A DNA stretch of 51,907 nt from Desulfatirhabdium sp964549995 (lineage in GTDB: Bacteria; Desulfobacterota; Desulfobacteria; Desulfobacterales; Desulfatirhabdiaceae). The notes under the pieces are model-generated. The model searched no databases. It saw nothing but the letters and a program-made list of their open reading frames with translations, and was not told the DNA's origin. Position numbers and translations under genes: made by a program. Below, one piece after another: positions 27,124-35,648 of the stretch (positions are counted from its first letter, which is position 1; every line of letters starts with the position of its first letter). The stretch is taken from the NCBI GenBank assembly GCA_964549995.1, contig CAZJXF010000005.1, positions 1-51,907 of the forward strand, given 5' to 3'.

Positions 27124-27506
27124 GGCTGATCTCCCGTCACCAATAGCGACTGAATGGTATCCCGAATGATTTCAGGCGTAAAAGGTTTGTGAACGAATCG
27201 AGCCCCCAATGCTTTCATCCGCTCGATCCGGGTGGCGCTTCCTTCCGTGGATACCACAACCACCGGGATATCGCCGTATGCCGGATTTCGTTTCATCTCG
27301 TGCATCATTTCCTCACCGTTCATCACCGGCATGTTGATATCGAGAATCACCAGATCGACCCAGTGTCGGTCCAGCATTTCCAGTCCTTCTCTACCGTTAC
27401 CGGCCTGATGGACTTCGCCAAGCGGCAGTCCACTGATGTTGAGTGCCTTGATGATCATTTGCCGCATGACGCCGCTGTCATCCACAACCAAGATGTTCAT
27501 TCCCAT
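27120..27506 (-). CDS. cheY: Chemotaxis response regulator CheY
   Basis: Single receiver domain, 128 residues: ILVVDDSGVMRQMI, phospho-acceptor Asp in LVILDINMPVMNGEE, VVVVSTEGS and FVHKPFTPE (conserved Thr/Ser and Lys). It has no output domain, as expected for the protein that binds the flagellar switch. The stop overlaps the cheX start. The 154-nt gap upstream (27507-27660) holds no clear promoter. An HDOD gene precedes it. Confidence 0.93.
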   Translation of the reverse strand: MGMNILVVDDSGVMRQMIIKALNISGLPLGEVHQAGNGREGLEMLDRHWVDLVILDINMPVMNGEEMMHEMKRNPAYGDIPVVVVSTEGSATRIERMKALGARFVHKPFTPEIIRDTIQSLLVTGDQP

Positions 27507-27660
27507 AGGATATCCTCATCCAAAGTCCATACCGAAATGTTCCGTGTTCGTTGATACAACGGGCAACCCGTCAACCGCTTTACCGGCTTTTGGTTTCGGG
27601 TTCTTGGCACCATGTTGGGTCGGAACCTCCCTGTTCGATATCCACCCGCCACGCCCCCCC

Positions 27661-28512
27661 TTATTCCGCTTGCATCGAGGCCGTGAACGCATGCACCCAT
27701 TGGAGGGTTTCGCTGGCGATCCGTTCGATATGATAGGCTTCCAATTTCAGTCTGTCTGAAACTTCCCTACTGACTTCATATTGCAACCCTTCGCGGCCGA
27801 CACCGATACCGATCATCAAACTGACGATATCGGCCACATGAACGATATCCACGCTGGGGAGGGTCTTGGGTGTCTTTTCCGGTTCGTGATGGTATTGAAC
27901 GGCAAGCACCAAGTCTTCCGGAAGGCCCCAATTCGAGAGGATGAGCGCACCGACCTCCGCATGGTCCATTCCGAAAATTTCCTTTTCAATCTGTTCGAAG
28001 GATCGGTTCTGATAGGATTCGATTTCCAGTTCCACCCGATGTTCCGCCACGAATCGTCCTAAAACCATTTTCCCGACATCATGCAACAAGCCGGCCGTGA
28101 AAATTTCGTCGACACCCCCCATTTTCAACAGCTTCGCCAAACCCTCCGAAGCTACGGCGACAGCGACGGCATGACGCCACAGATCCCCTGGGGCAAGGTC
28201 ATATCCGGCAACAGGCTTGTCCATGATGGCACTGACACAAGAGGCAATGACCAGCTGCGTCAGTCGTTTCCAGCCCATCAGCAGGATGGCCTGCCGAACG
28301 GAACCGATTTTCTTTGAAAAACCGAAATATGCCGAATTGACCAGTCGAAGGACATTGGCTGTCAGGCCGGGCTCGTATCGCAGAATGGCTTCAATTTCGG
28401 TGATGGGGGTTTCGGTATTGTTCAACATCGCGAGCAATTTGGATGCGGCACCCGGCATTCCAGGAAAATTGCCGACATCCTTGCGGATCATTTCAAGCAA
28501 TTGCGTTTTCAC
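27661..28512 (-). CDS. HDOD-domain signalling protein
   Basis: HDOD protein of 283 residues (FPGMPGAASKLLAMLNN; IEAILRYEPGLTANVLRLVNSAYFG broken across two segments; VRQAILLMGWKRLTQLVI). It keeps HD-like residues in LLHDVGK and VQYHHEP, although HDOD proteins are usually not phosphohydrolases. Such proteins often sit in chemotaxis or c-di-GMP circuits. The start is GTG overlapping the cheD stop (GTGA), so it is translationally coupled to cheD. The exact role is not known. Confidence 0.88.
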   Translation of the reverse strand: MKTQLLEMIRKDVGNFPGMPGAASKLLAMLNNTETPITEIEAILRYEPGLTANVLRLVNSAYFGFSKKIGSVRQAILLMGWKRLTQLVIASCVSAIMDKPVAGYDLAPGDLWRHAVAVAVASEGLAKLLKMGGVDEIFTAGLLHDVGKMVLGRFVAEHRVELEIESYQNRSFEQIEKEIFGMDHAEVGALILSNWGLPEDLVLAVQYHHEPEKTPKTLPSVDIVHVADIVSLMIGIGVGREGLQYEVSREVSDRLKLEAYHIERIASETLQWVHAFTASMQAE

Positions 28513-28982
28513 AGCTCTCGTTTCTCTCCCTTAGAGGATATCACCACCTGACCGTTCGACAGATCGAAATATACCGTACGGCTGATCACACCGCCGACGT
28601 CCTCGGCTTCCAGCAACAGATTGTTTTTCCATAGCAGCTTTTTCAAGACGGTATAGTTCCGTTCACCGATCTTGAACATTTCGCTGTTGCCCAACGGCTG
28701 ACCACAGCCTGCAGCCTTGATGACCATTCGATTTTTCTGTCCGCCGATGTCGTAAAGCTGTCGAAACAGTTCCGGAACCCCCGTATCCACGAACATATAG
28801 GGATTTTCCGACGCCTTCTGGGGATTGATCTTGGAAAGCGGCAACATGGCATGCAGCAGTCCCCCGACCCGGGCAACCGGGTCATAGACCATCAATCCCA
28901 GGCAACTGCCGAGGGCATGCGTCACTAAGGTATCCCCGCTGCCACCGATTTTCATGTCTCCTACCGCAACAATATGATTCAT
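28509..28982 (-). CDS. cheD: Chemotaxis protein CheD, paralogue 2
   Basis: CheD of 157 residues with the full catalytic set: Thr and Cys in VTHALGSCLGLMVYD and His in GGLLHAMLPLS. The C-terminal half includes IKAAGCGQP and LLEAEDVGGVISRTVYFD. In Bacillus-type systems CheD deamidates receptors and binds the CheC/CheX-type phosphatase, and cheX is three genes downstream. The start ATG (28982) is 17 nt from a GGAGG, farther than usual. A family A element lies upstream at 29060. Confidence 0.92.
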   Translation of the reverse strand: MNHIVAVGDMKIGGSGDTLVTHALGSCLGLMVYDPVARVGGLLHAMLPLSKINPQKASENPYMFVDTGVPELFRQLYDIGGQKNRMVIKAAGCGQPLGNSEMFKIGERNYTVLKKLLWKNNLLLEAEDVGGVISRTVYFDLSNGQVVISSKGEKREL

Positions 28983-29059
28983 AACAGTTGAATGAAATTC
29001 CTCCTTCTTGCTTGCCTCCTATGAACTTTTTACAAGACCATCGTCTATCAGACATTCCT

Positions 29060-29185
29060 GACGGCTTCGAAAAAAAGGCCGAATAGTGTGTCGTGCTGCA
29101 TCCTTCGTCGTTGCGGCGTACATCTAAGTACGCCTTACTCCTCAGGATTTGCACTCCTTGCCTGCGGCCTTTTTTCGAAGCCGTC
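29060..29185. repeat. Palindromic intergenic element, family A, copy 4
   Basis: The ends are GACGGCTTCGAAAAAAAGGC and its near complement at 29166-29185. Internal sequence is nearly identical to the copies at 10656 and 32720. It lies between cheR and cheD. Confidence 0.85.
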
Positions 29186-29189
29186 ACTA

Positions 29190-29269
29190 TCCGATTTCCT
29201 TCCAATGCCGGACTTCCAGCAGGAGGGCGGGTGGTCAACCAAGAGCATCTGACTTTTTGCGAGGCCATC
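29190..29269. repeat. Family B arm fused to a right terminal repeat
   Basis: 29190-29235 is the inverted form of the right arm of the family B elements (about 50253-50298). It is followed by the right end GACTTTTTGCGAGGCCATC at 29251-29269. The arm orientation is opposite to that expected, so this is a rearranged remnant. It ends 5 nt past the cheR stop codon. Confidence 0.65.
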
Positions 29270-29274
29270 ATCCC

Positions 29275-30132
29275 TTATCGGTGTCGTGTCATCTTTCGGT
29301 CGTTGCCGTCTCCTCCGTTTTTTCGATATACAGCCGGACGGATATACTGAAACCGATGCTTCACCCCCGAAAGCCCTTCTGAATGTCCGACAAACAGATA
29401 GCCACCGGGTTCGATCAATTCATGAAACCGGTTGACGAGGCGCTCCTGGGTCTGCCGATCAAAATAAATCATGACGTTACGGCAAAAGATTACCTGAAAG
29501 GGCCCCTTCATCGGCCAGGGCTCCAGCAGATTCAGGCAGGCGAAACGGACAAGCGATCGGAGAGACGGATGAATCTGATACATCCGCCCTTCTTTGGCCG
29601 ATCTCACTTGAAAATATTTTTGCAAATAAGATGCCGGGACGTCCTCAAGTTGTTTGTCCGTATAAAGCCCCTGGGCAGCCTTGGCAAGAACGGGCCTCGA
29701 GAGGTCTGTAGCCAGAATTTTGACGTCACGGGAGTGAATGTCGCGAAGGTGTTCACAAAGCACCATCGCCAAGGTATAGGGCTCCTCTCCGGAAGAGCAG
29801 GCGGCACTCCAGAAGCGCAGCCGAGGCTGATGCATCGTGGGCAGGATGTGCTCCACCAGGAAATCGAAATGAGCGGATTCACGGAAGAAACTCGTCTTGT
29901 TGGTGGTCATCACGTCAATCATTTGACGAAGTTCATCCTGACCGGAAGGGCTTTCGATCAATCGGAGATAGTCCTGAAACGACCCAATTCCCAATGCTCG
30001 AAGGCGTTTCATGAGCCGCGCTCGAACCAGGGATTCCTTCCCTTCCTTCAGGTGAATGCCACTGAAACGATAGACGATGTCGCAGACGCGTTGAAACTGT
30101 GCATCGGTCAATTCGGTGTAACCGAGTTCCAT
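29275..30132 (-). CDS. cheR: Chemotaxis protein methyltransferase CheR
   Basis: CheR of 285 residues transfers methyl groups from S-adenosylmethionine to MCP glutamates. It has an N-terminal helical domain and then the Rossmann-like catalytic domain. Signatures are NKTSFFRE, RFWSAACSSGEEPYTLAM, ILATDLSRPVL, VIFCRNVMIYFD and GGYLFVGHSEGL. Its start overlaps the end of cheA by 25 nt. No TPR or pentapeptide-binding extension is present. Confidence 0.96.
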   Translation of the reverse strand: MELGYTELTDAQFQRVCDIVYRFSGIHLKEGKESLVRARLMKRLRALGIGSFQDYLRLIESPSGQDELRQMIDVMTTNKTSFFRESAHFDFLVEHILPTMHQPRLRFWSAACSSGEEPYTLAMVLCEHLRDIHSRDVKILATDLSRPVLAKAAQGLYTDKQLEDVPASYLQKYFQVRSAKEGRMYQIHPSLRSLVRFACLNLLEPWPMKGPFQVIFCRNVMIYFDRQTQERLVNRFHELIEPGGYLFVGHSEGLSGVKHRFQYIRPAVYRKNGGDGNDRKMTRHR

Positions 30133-32684
30133 CCTTTGAATGTCCCAATTCCCTTATCGGTTACAGCAAGCTTGATCAAGCCAGGCACATCGAGAATTAA
30201 GCCAACCCGCCCATCGGGCATGATCGCGCCTCCCGATATCCCCGGAATTTGCTGCATCGCCTCTCCGAGGCTTTTGATGACGACTTGTTGTCTACCGACC
30301 AGCTCGTCGATCACAAACCCGACCTTGGTGTTCTCGTCTTCCACGATCACGATGAGTTCTTCTTCCGGATTTGAGGTCGATGCAATGCGATAGACATCCC
30401 TCAATCGGAACAAGGGGATCAGCTCGTCCTGAAGCTTCAGGACATTTCCCTGCTTCAGCACAGTCGAAATTTCAGAAACATCGGGTTTGATCGACCGAAC
30501 GATGGATGCCGTCGGAATGACATAGGTCTCATTTCCCGCACGAACGACCATACCGTCGATGATGGCCAAGGTCAGCGGCAATTTCATGCGGAAGACGCTT
30601 CCTTTTCCGGGTTCGGAGGTGATTTCCACCTGACCGCGCAAGGATTCGATGTTCTTCTTGACGACATCCATTCCCACACCTCGGCCGGAGACGTCCGTCA
30701 CAACGGCTGCCGTCGAGAAACCGGGTTCCAGAATCAGGTTGTAGATTTCCCGATCGCTCAATGCGGCATTTTCCGGAATCATCCCTTTTTCGACGGCCTT
30801 TTTCAAGATCAGCGCCTTGTCGAGGCCTTTTCCGTCATCCGCAATTTCCACCACCACGTTTCCGGCTGCATGGTAGGCGGACAATTTGACGGTTCCCTGT
30901 TCGGGTTTGCCGAGTTTCAGCCGGACATCGGGGCTTTCAATTCCGTGATCGACGGCGTTTCGGACCATATGCACCAGGGGATCGTTGATGACGTCGACCA
31001 GATTGCGATCGATTTCGGTATCTTCCCCTTCTGTCACGAAGACGACGTTCTTGCCGACCTTGCGGGCGACATCCCGAACCAGCCGGGCCATTTTCTGAAA
31101 GGTGGCTTTCAAGGGGATCATGCGCATCGACATGCACAAATCCTGAAGGGTTCGGACGATCTTGTTGGTGTGGTTGACCTTTTTGAGCAGGTCGTAGTGA
31201 TTGGCGTGCATGACCACGGCATCCTGTGCCACCATCGAATGGGCGATGACCAGCTCCCCCACCATGTCGATCAGGCGATCAAGCCGTTCGGTGCTGACCC
31301 GAACCGAAGACTCGACGAATTGCTTGGTTCCGGTCAGCTTGGTCTGGGTGCGCAGCGCCTGTGCCGTATCGGTGATGGTTGTGACATTCTTTTTTACAAG
31401 GGCCAGCCCGATCGGAGCATCGGTTTCGGATTGGGCGATTTCTTCGATCGTCTTTCGATCCACCTTTCCCTGAGCGACCAGAATATCCCCAACCCGAGGA
31501 GAAGGCGCACTGTCACTGGTTTCGGAAATTCCCGCTTTTTCAGGATCGACCAGGACAGCCATCAATTCGTCATATCCGGAGGGTTTGCGTAACGGAGCTC
31601 CTTCGAGCGCGGCCTGGACGTCCTGAAGCATGGCCTTGAGCATATCGAGCGAACGCAGGGCGAGATCGGCATATCCCCCTGCATAGCGGATTTCCCTATC
31701 CCGCACTCGGCTGAGCAGGGTTTCCGCATGGTGTCCCATGTCGGCCAGAAGGCTCAGCTCCAGAAAAGCCGACGTTCCCTTGATCGTGTGAAAGGCCCGA
31801 AACACCGTGGCTACCGCATCCATGTTTTCCGGATCGACTTCAAGGGTCAGCAGCGCCTCTTCCGCCCGAGAAATCAATTCGTTGCCTTCGACAACAAATT
31901 CGGCGATCAAGTCCCGATCCGGATTTTTCGGCATATAGTTGATGTCATTCGCATCCGTATCCGTATCCGAATCAGCAGATACCCCCCTATCGGAGAATTC
32001 GGTTTCTACCGTAACCGTAGCTTCAGACATCGGTACTTCCACGCCCGTATCTTCGATTTCTGCAGCTTCTTCCAGCCATCGGCCGATTCGCTCCAAACCG
32101 GCATCCCAGTCCGTACTATCGGGATCGAGCATGCGATGGGCTTCCAGTAGCGCAGATTTCAGCCGTTGGACGACAGAATCATGGAACTGGCGTTCCTTAA
32201 AAAATCCTTCAACAAATGTAATCCAACCGGATAACGCACTGCGGTCTCCTGCTTCGATCTGAATCAGACGCATAGCCGCGTCGTTGATGAGGGCAAGGCT
32301 ATCCATTCCGGCATTCGGGTCCCGAGCATCCGTATCGTTGGTTTCATCCTGATCATCGGCAGAAACGGAACGAATGCTTTGAAGCGCCCCATCCAGTTCG
32401 CCGGCTTCAACCGTTTCTCCCCCAAGGGCTTTGCTCAGCACGTGTACCCCGGTGACCATCGCAGAGACGGCGGCAAAGGCATTGGCTACCCGTTCCTCTC
32501 GAATAGCGGTAGCCACCCGAACCATGGCACGACACAATGGTTTGAGATGTTCATGCGATTTCGGAATTTCGTCTGAAATGGCATCCAGACCATCCTGAAT
32601 GCGCCGCCATCCATCGGTATCCGAAAAGCCGATCGTATCGAGATCATCCAAAATCTGATCCAAGAACCGTATCAGGGTTTCCAT
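30108..32684 (-). CDS. cheA: Chemotaxis histidine kinase CheA with long N-terminal extension
   Basis: CheA of 858 residues. The HPt domain is not at the N-terminus: its phospho-accepting His299 lies in FRAFHTIKGTSAFL. About 250 mostly helical residues precede it, ending in an Asp/Thr-rich linker. After the HPt comes a short GspE-N-like stretch (VGDILVAQGKVDRKTIEEIA). The dimerisation helices (LDRLIDMVGELVIAHSM) follow, then the ATPase domain (DPLVHMVRNAVDHGIE, DDGKGLD, GRGVGMDVVKKNIE) and the CheW-like C-terminus. The P2 CheY-binding domain is not obvious. It is the first gene of the che group. A family A element lies 36 nt upstream. Confidence 0.96.
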   Translation of the reverse strand: METLIRFLDQILDDLDTIGFSDTDGWRRIQDGLDAISDEIPKSHEHLKPLCRAMVRVATAIREERVANAFAAVSAMVTGVHVLSKALGGETVEAGELDGALQSIRSVSADDQDETNDTDARDPNAGMDSLALINDAAMRLIQIEAGDRSALSGWITFVEGFFKERQFHDSVVQRLKSALLEAHRMLDPDSTDWDAGLERIGRWLEEAAEIEDTGVEVPMSEATVTVETEFSDRGVSADSDTDTDANDINYMPKNPDRDLIAEFVVEGNELISRAEEALLTLEVDPENMDAVATVFRAFHTIKGTSAFLELSLLADMGHHAETLLSRVRDREIRYAGGYADLALRSLDMLKAMLQDVQAALEGAPLRKPSGYDELMAVLVDPEKAGISETSDSAPSPRVGDILVAQGKVDRKTIEEIAQSETDAPIGLALVKKNVTTITDTAQALRTQTKLTGTKQFVESSVRVSTERLDRLIDMVGELVIAHSMVAQDAVVMHANHYDLLKKVNHTNKIVRTLQDLCMSMRMIPLKATFQKMARLVRDVARKVGKNVVFVTEGEDTEIDRNLVDVINDPLVHMVRNAVDHGIESPDVRLKLGKPEQGTVKLSAYHAAGNVVVEIADDGKGLDKALILKKAVEKGMIPENAALSDREIYNLILEPGFSTAAVVTDVSGRGVGMDVVKKNIESLRGQVEITSEPGKGSVFRMKLPLTLAIIDGMVVRAGNETYVIPTASIVRSIKPDVSEISTVLKQGNVLKLQDELIPLFRLRDVYRIASTSNPEEELIVIVEDENTKVGFVIDELVGRQQVVIKSLGEAMQQIPGISGGAIMPDGRVGLILDVPGLIKLAVTDKGIGTFKGWNSVTPN

Positions 32685-32719
32685 GCCATTTCCTCAGTAG
32701 ATTGAAGCTGTTAACAGAT

Positions 32720-32844
32720 GACGGCTTCGCAAAAAGGCCGGATGCTGTGTCGTGCTGCATCCTTCGTCGTTGCGGCGTACGTCTAAGTACGCCTCACTTC
32801 TCAGGATTTGCACTCCTTGCCTGCGGCCTTTTTGCGAAGCCGTC
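32720..32844. repeat. Palindromic intergenic element, family A, copy 5
   Basis: This copy has perfect 20-bp terminal inverted repeats (ACGGCTTCGCAAAAAGGCCG and its complement). It is followed by CCATATG and a family B right end (GACTTTTTGCGAGTCCATC, 32854-32872). The rest of the 380-nt gap between flgN and cheA (32873-33064) shows no clear gene, only a weak, unrecognised minus-strand frame. Confidence 0.88.
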
Positions 32845-33064
32845 CATATGCCGGACTTTTTGCGAGTCCATCAACAGATGATGGACTCGATCATAGGCCG
32901 GATGAACCATCCAACTATCCGCCCCGTTGGATGCCAGGATTTGCAAGGGACGGATTGAAACGCGCTCCCAATTTTTCAGCAAGGACAAGTCCAGGTGAAT
33001 CGCACTTGGGTACTGGAATTTCCGACCCAATACTATCCAACTGTCAGGCAAATGATCAAGCGTA

Positions 33065-33577
33065 TCATGCCATGCTGCGAAGACGAAGCCCGCTTCCCTT
33101 CGATGGCACAACACCGCCGTTTCTGCCGTAAACAGGCGCCGGGATCATCAGGTGGGTGAGGAAGTCGATGGAGGAACGAATGAGGGAAAGAGAATAGCCG
33201 ATCAAATTGTCGTTTTTTCGATTTCGTTCCGCAACGATATCGAGCACGGTCTTCAGCTCTGCGGAGAGATGACGGATCCTTTCACCAAGCGGAGGTTCCA
33301 TGCGCTCGGCAATGGTCGACAGGGTCAAGGAGGCTGCCGTTATCCCGAATTCCGAAGCCAGCTTCTTCAGAAAGACCTTTCTCTTGGAATCGATGGCCTG
33401 AATGCGGACGATCTGGATCTGCTTTTCTTCTCGAACCCGATGAAACGTCTGAATCGAAAAGGCGACAATCGCCTGCTCTTCCTGAAGCAACAGATCTGCC
33501 AATCGCCTGTATTGAGCGACAAGCTGTTCCATCAATTCGATGAAGGAATCGCCTATGGGATTCAATGACGCATGCAT
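33065..33577 (-). CDS. flgN: FlgN-like flagellar export chaperone
   Basis: Mostly helical protein of 170 residues (LMEQLVAQYRRLADLLLQEE, then VREEKQIQIVRIQAI). It has a long central coiled region and a proline/glycine tail, as in FlgN chaperones that guard FlgK and FlgL. Sequence conservation in this family is low. The call rests on size, helicity and its place after flgM. The usual flgK-flgL pair does not follow directly; it is 8 kb further on. Confidence 0.75.
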   Translation of the reverse strand: MHASLNPIGDSFIELMEQLVAQYRRLADLLLQEEQAIVAFSIQTFHRVREEKQIQIVRIQAIDSKRKVFLKKLASEFGITAASLTLSTIAERMEPPLGERIRHLSAELKTVLDIVAERNRKNDNLIGYSLSLIRSSIDFLTHLMIPAPVYGRNGGVVPSKGSGLRLRSMA

Positions 33578-33709
33578 CGTTCCTCACCACCACATGAGTT
33601 GCAGCCTACTTTACCCAATCCATCAAGCATTGACAAACGAAAAAGTGGTTTTTCATCGGTTGGTTATCCGTTTTTCATTCCGTTCATGCGGATGGCCGTA
33701 AGACGGCAC

Positions 33710-34042
33710 TCAATCTTCGGGGGCTATCGATCGATTGGCCCGAATTTCCTCGATCATTTTTCCGGCGATCTGTTCCGGGTCGAGTCGATAGGTTCCAGCC
33801 TCGAGACTCGTGCGGAGGGATGCAATGCGGTCCTGCCGAACATCGGGCAATTGACGGAGCGTATCGATGGCCTTTCGCATTTTTCGAGACATTTCCGAAA
33901 GCATCACCTTGTCGCTCTGCTCATCGACCGCATCCACCGAGAGATTCCCTCTGGAGGCCGGTTGCTCACTCCGAATGCCTTTCGAAGACATTCGGGCATA
34001 CTGCGCTTGTCCGGTTGCGGTATTATCGATGATCTTCATCAT
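33710..34042 (-). CDS. flgM: Anti-sigma28 factor FlgM
   Basis: FlgM holds FliA inactive until the hook is complete and is then exported. The protein has 110 residues. The N-terminus is polar and probably disordered. The C-terminal half has the FliA-binding helices (VMLSEMSRKMRKAIDTL, RQDRIASLRTSLEAGTY and DPEQIAGKMIEEIR). AGGAG stands 6 nt before the first of two adjacent ATG codons. A near-perfect FliA promoter lies just upstream (34082-34108), giving the expected feedback loop. Confidence 0.92.
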   Translation of the reverse strand: MMKIIDNTATGQAQYARMSSKGIRSEQPASRGNLSVDAVDEQSDKVMLSEMSRKMRKAIDTLRQLPDVRQDRIASLRTSLEAGTYRLDPEQIAGKMIEEIRANRSIAPED

Positions 34043-34081
34043 ATGTCACTCCTGCAAGTGGTGGTGAGGACTTTGATGGAT

Positions 34082-34108
34082 ATATCGGCTGTTTGGCAAA
34101 AATCTTGA
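34082..34108 (-). promoter_or_regulatory. FliA (sigma28) promoter for flgM
   Basis: Read on the minus strand: TCAAGATT, 11 nt, GCCGATAT. It matches the sigma28 consensus at nearly every position. The transcription start would be near 34075, about 33 nt before the flgM ATG. Confidence 0.8.
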
Positions 34109-34129
34109 ATAATTTTCTTTTGCATACCG

Positions 34130-34495
34130 TCATTCCTCACCGACCTCGTTATCGATCCTCAATCGCTGCATGAGCTGCGCCTCCAGAACTCCGGCAAGAC
34201 CGAAGCCTTTTTCTGCAAGCTTTCTGGAAACTTCCGTATCGATCAGCTCCGAGAACATCTTCTTTCCACCTCCAAAGCCTGCAGAACCGCTGTCCGGAAC
34301 GGTTTTCCGCATTTCCTGAAGAAGCTGCTTCAGAAACAGCGATTCCATTTCCTGACAAGAGCGATGAATCTTTTCCGCATCGTCCGTACCCGTCGGAAGA
34401 ATCCCCTGTTGCGGACGATCGATCCTCAAGGAAGGGGACAACCGGTTGCCGACCATCATTCCCTGACCCGGTATAACCGTATCGATCGTGTTCAT
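34130..34495 (-). CDS. flgJ: Rod-binding protein, FlgJ N-domain only
   Basis: A 121-residue protein with the rod-binding domain signature SCQEMESLFLKQLLQEMRKT and SELIDTEVSRKLAEKGFGLA. It lacks the muramidase domain that is fused in enteric FlgJ. Another hydrolase must therefore open the peptidoglycan, and none is in the window. Its ATG is one base past the flgI stop codon. Confidence 0.88.
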   Translation of the reverse strand: MNTIDTVIPGQGMMVGNRLSPSLRIDRPQQGILPTGTDDAEKIHRSCQEMESLFLKQLLQEMRKTVPDSGSAGFGGGKKMFSELIDTEVSRKLAEKGFGLAGVLEAQLMQRLRIDNEVGEE

Positions 34496-34496
34496 G

Positions 34497-35633
34497 TTAC
34501 ATGATCTCCAGTTTGGCCTGCAAGGCCCCGGATGCCTGCAATGCCTGGAAAATGGAGATGAGATCCCGGGGGGTCACACCCAGCGCATTGAGCGCCCGAA
34601 CGATGTCTCCGATCGTCACATTGGACTCCATCAGAAAGATCGGCGCCTTTTCTTCCTTCACATTGACATTCGTATCGGGTGTCACGACCGTCTGACCCTG
34701 AGAAAACGGCATCGGTTGGGAGACTTTCGCATCTTCCTTGATGGAGATGCTCAGATTGCCGTGTGCGATCGCTACCGTCGAGATTCGGACATTTTCTCCG
34801 ATCACCACCGTTCCTGTCCGTTCGTTGACGACCACCTTCGAAACCGTATCGGGCGCTACACCGATATTTTCGATCATGGTCACAAACCCCGAAACGTTGT
34901 CGAGATATTTGCCGGGAACCCGGACATCCACCGTTGCCGCATCCGTCATCTTGGCTGCTGGCTCGAGCAACGCCTGGTTGATGGCCTCCGACATGCGGCT
35001 TGCAGTCGTAAAATCGGGATTTCGAAGCGATATCCGCAGCTGCTCTCGATCGTTGAATGCCGTCTGCATTTCCCGCTCGATCGTCGCACCGCTCGGAATA
35101 CGTCCGACGGTCTGGAAATTCTTTTGGACACTCGCCCCGGCTCCCTGGGCCGCGAATCCCCCTGTGCTGACCGCCCCCTGGGCAATGGCGAAAATCTGCC
35201 CATTTGCAGCCTTCAGGGGGGTGAACAACAAGGTACCACCTTGCAGATTCTTGGCATCTCCGATGGAGCTCACCGAAACATCGATCTGCATACCGGCTTT
35301 GGCAAACGGAGGCATATCGGCTGTCACCATGACGGCTGCGACGTTCTTCACTTTGATGTCGTTCGGATTGACGGTGATTCCCATTTTTTCCAGCATGCTG
35401 ACGAGCGACTGAACGGTAAAGATCGTCTTGTTCCCATCACCGGTACCATTGAGGCCCACCACAAGACCATAGCCGACCAGCTGGTTATGGCGGACCCCCT
35501 GCACATCGGCGATGTCTTTGATCCGCGCCGCATGAGCGATCGAAATCCCGATCACCAGCACCCCGAAGACCACGACCCAGCCAAGCCCACCTATCCAGAG
35601 CTTTCGCTCCTTACGTCGTACCATTGGTTTCAT
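34497..35633 (-). CDS. flgI: Flagellar P-ring protein
   Basis: FlgI of 378 residues forms the periplasmic P-ring bushing. The signal peptide is WVVVFGVLVIGISIAHA. The mature part starts RIKDIADVQGVRHNQLVGYG and continues LVVGLNGTGDG. Other family segments are VAAVMVTADMPPFAKAG and NERTGTVVIGENVRISTVAI. The C-terminal VRALNALGVTPRDLISIFQA is also typical. It is followed immediately by flgJ and preceded by flgH. Confidence 0.97.
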   Translation of the reverse strand: MKPMVRRKERKLWIGGLGWVVVFGVLVIGISIAHAARIKDIADVQGVRHNQLVGYGLVVGLNGTGDGNKTIFTVQSLVSMLEKMGITVNPNDIKVKNVAAVMVTADMPPFAKAGMQIDVSVSSIGDAKNLQGGTLLFTPLKAANGQIFAIAQGAVSTGGFAAQGAGASVQKNFQTVGRIPSGATIEREMQTAFNDREQLRISLRNPDFTTASRMSEAINQALLEPAAKMTDAATVDVRVPGKYLDNVSGFVTMIENIGVAPDTVSKVVVNERTGTVVIGENVRISTVAIAHGNLSISIKEDAKVSQPMPFSQGQTVVTPDTNVNVKEEKAPIFLMESNVTIGDIVRALNALGVTPRDLISIFQALQASGALQAKLEIM

Positions 35634-35648
35634 GCCCGGCCTCTTCCA

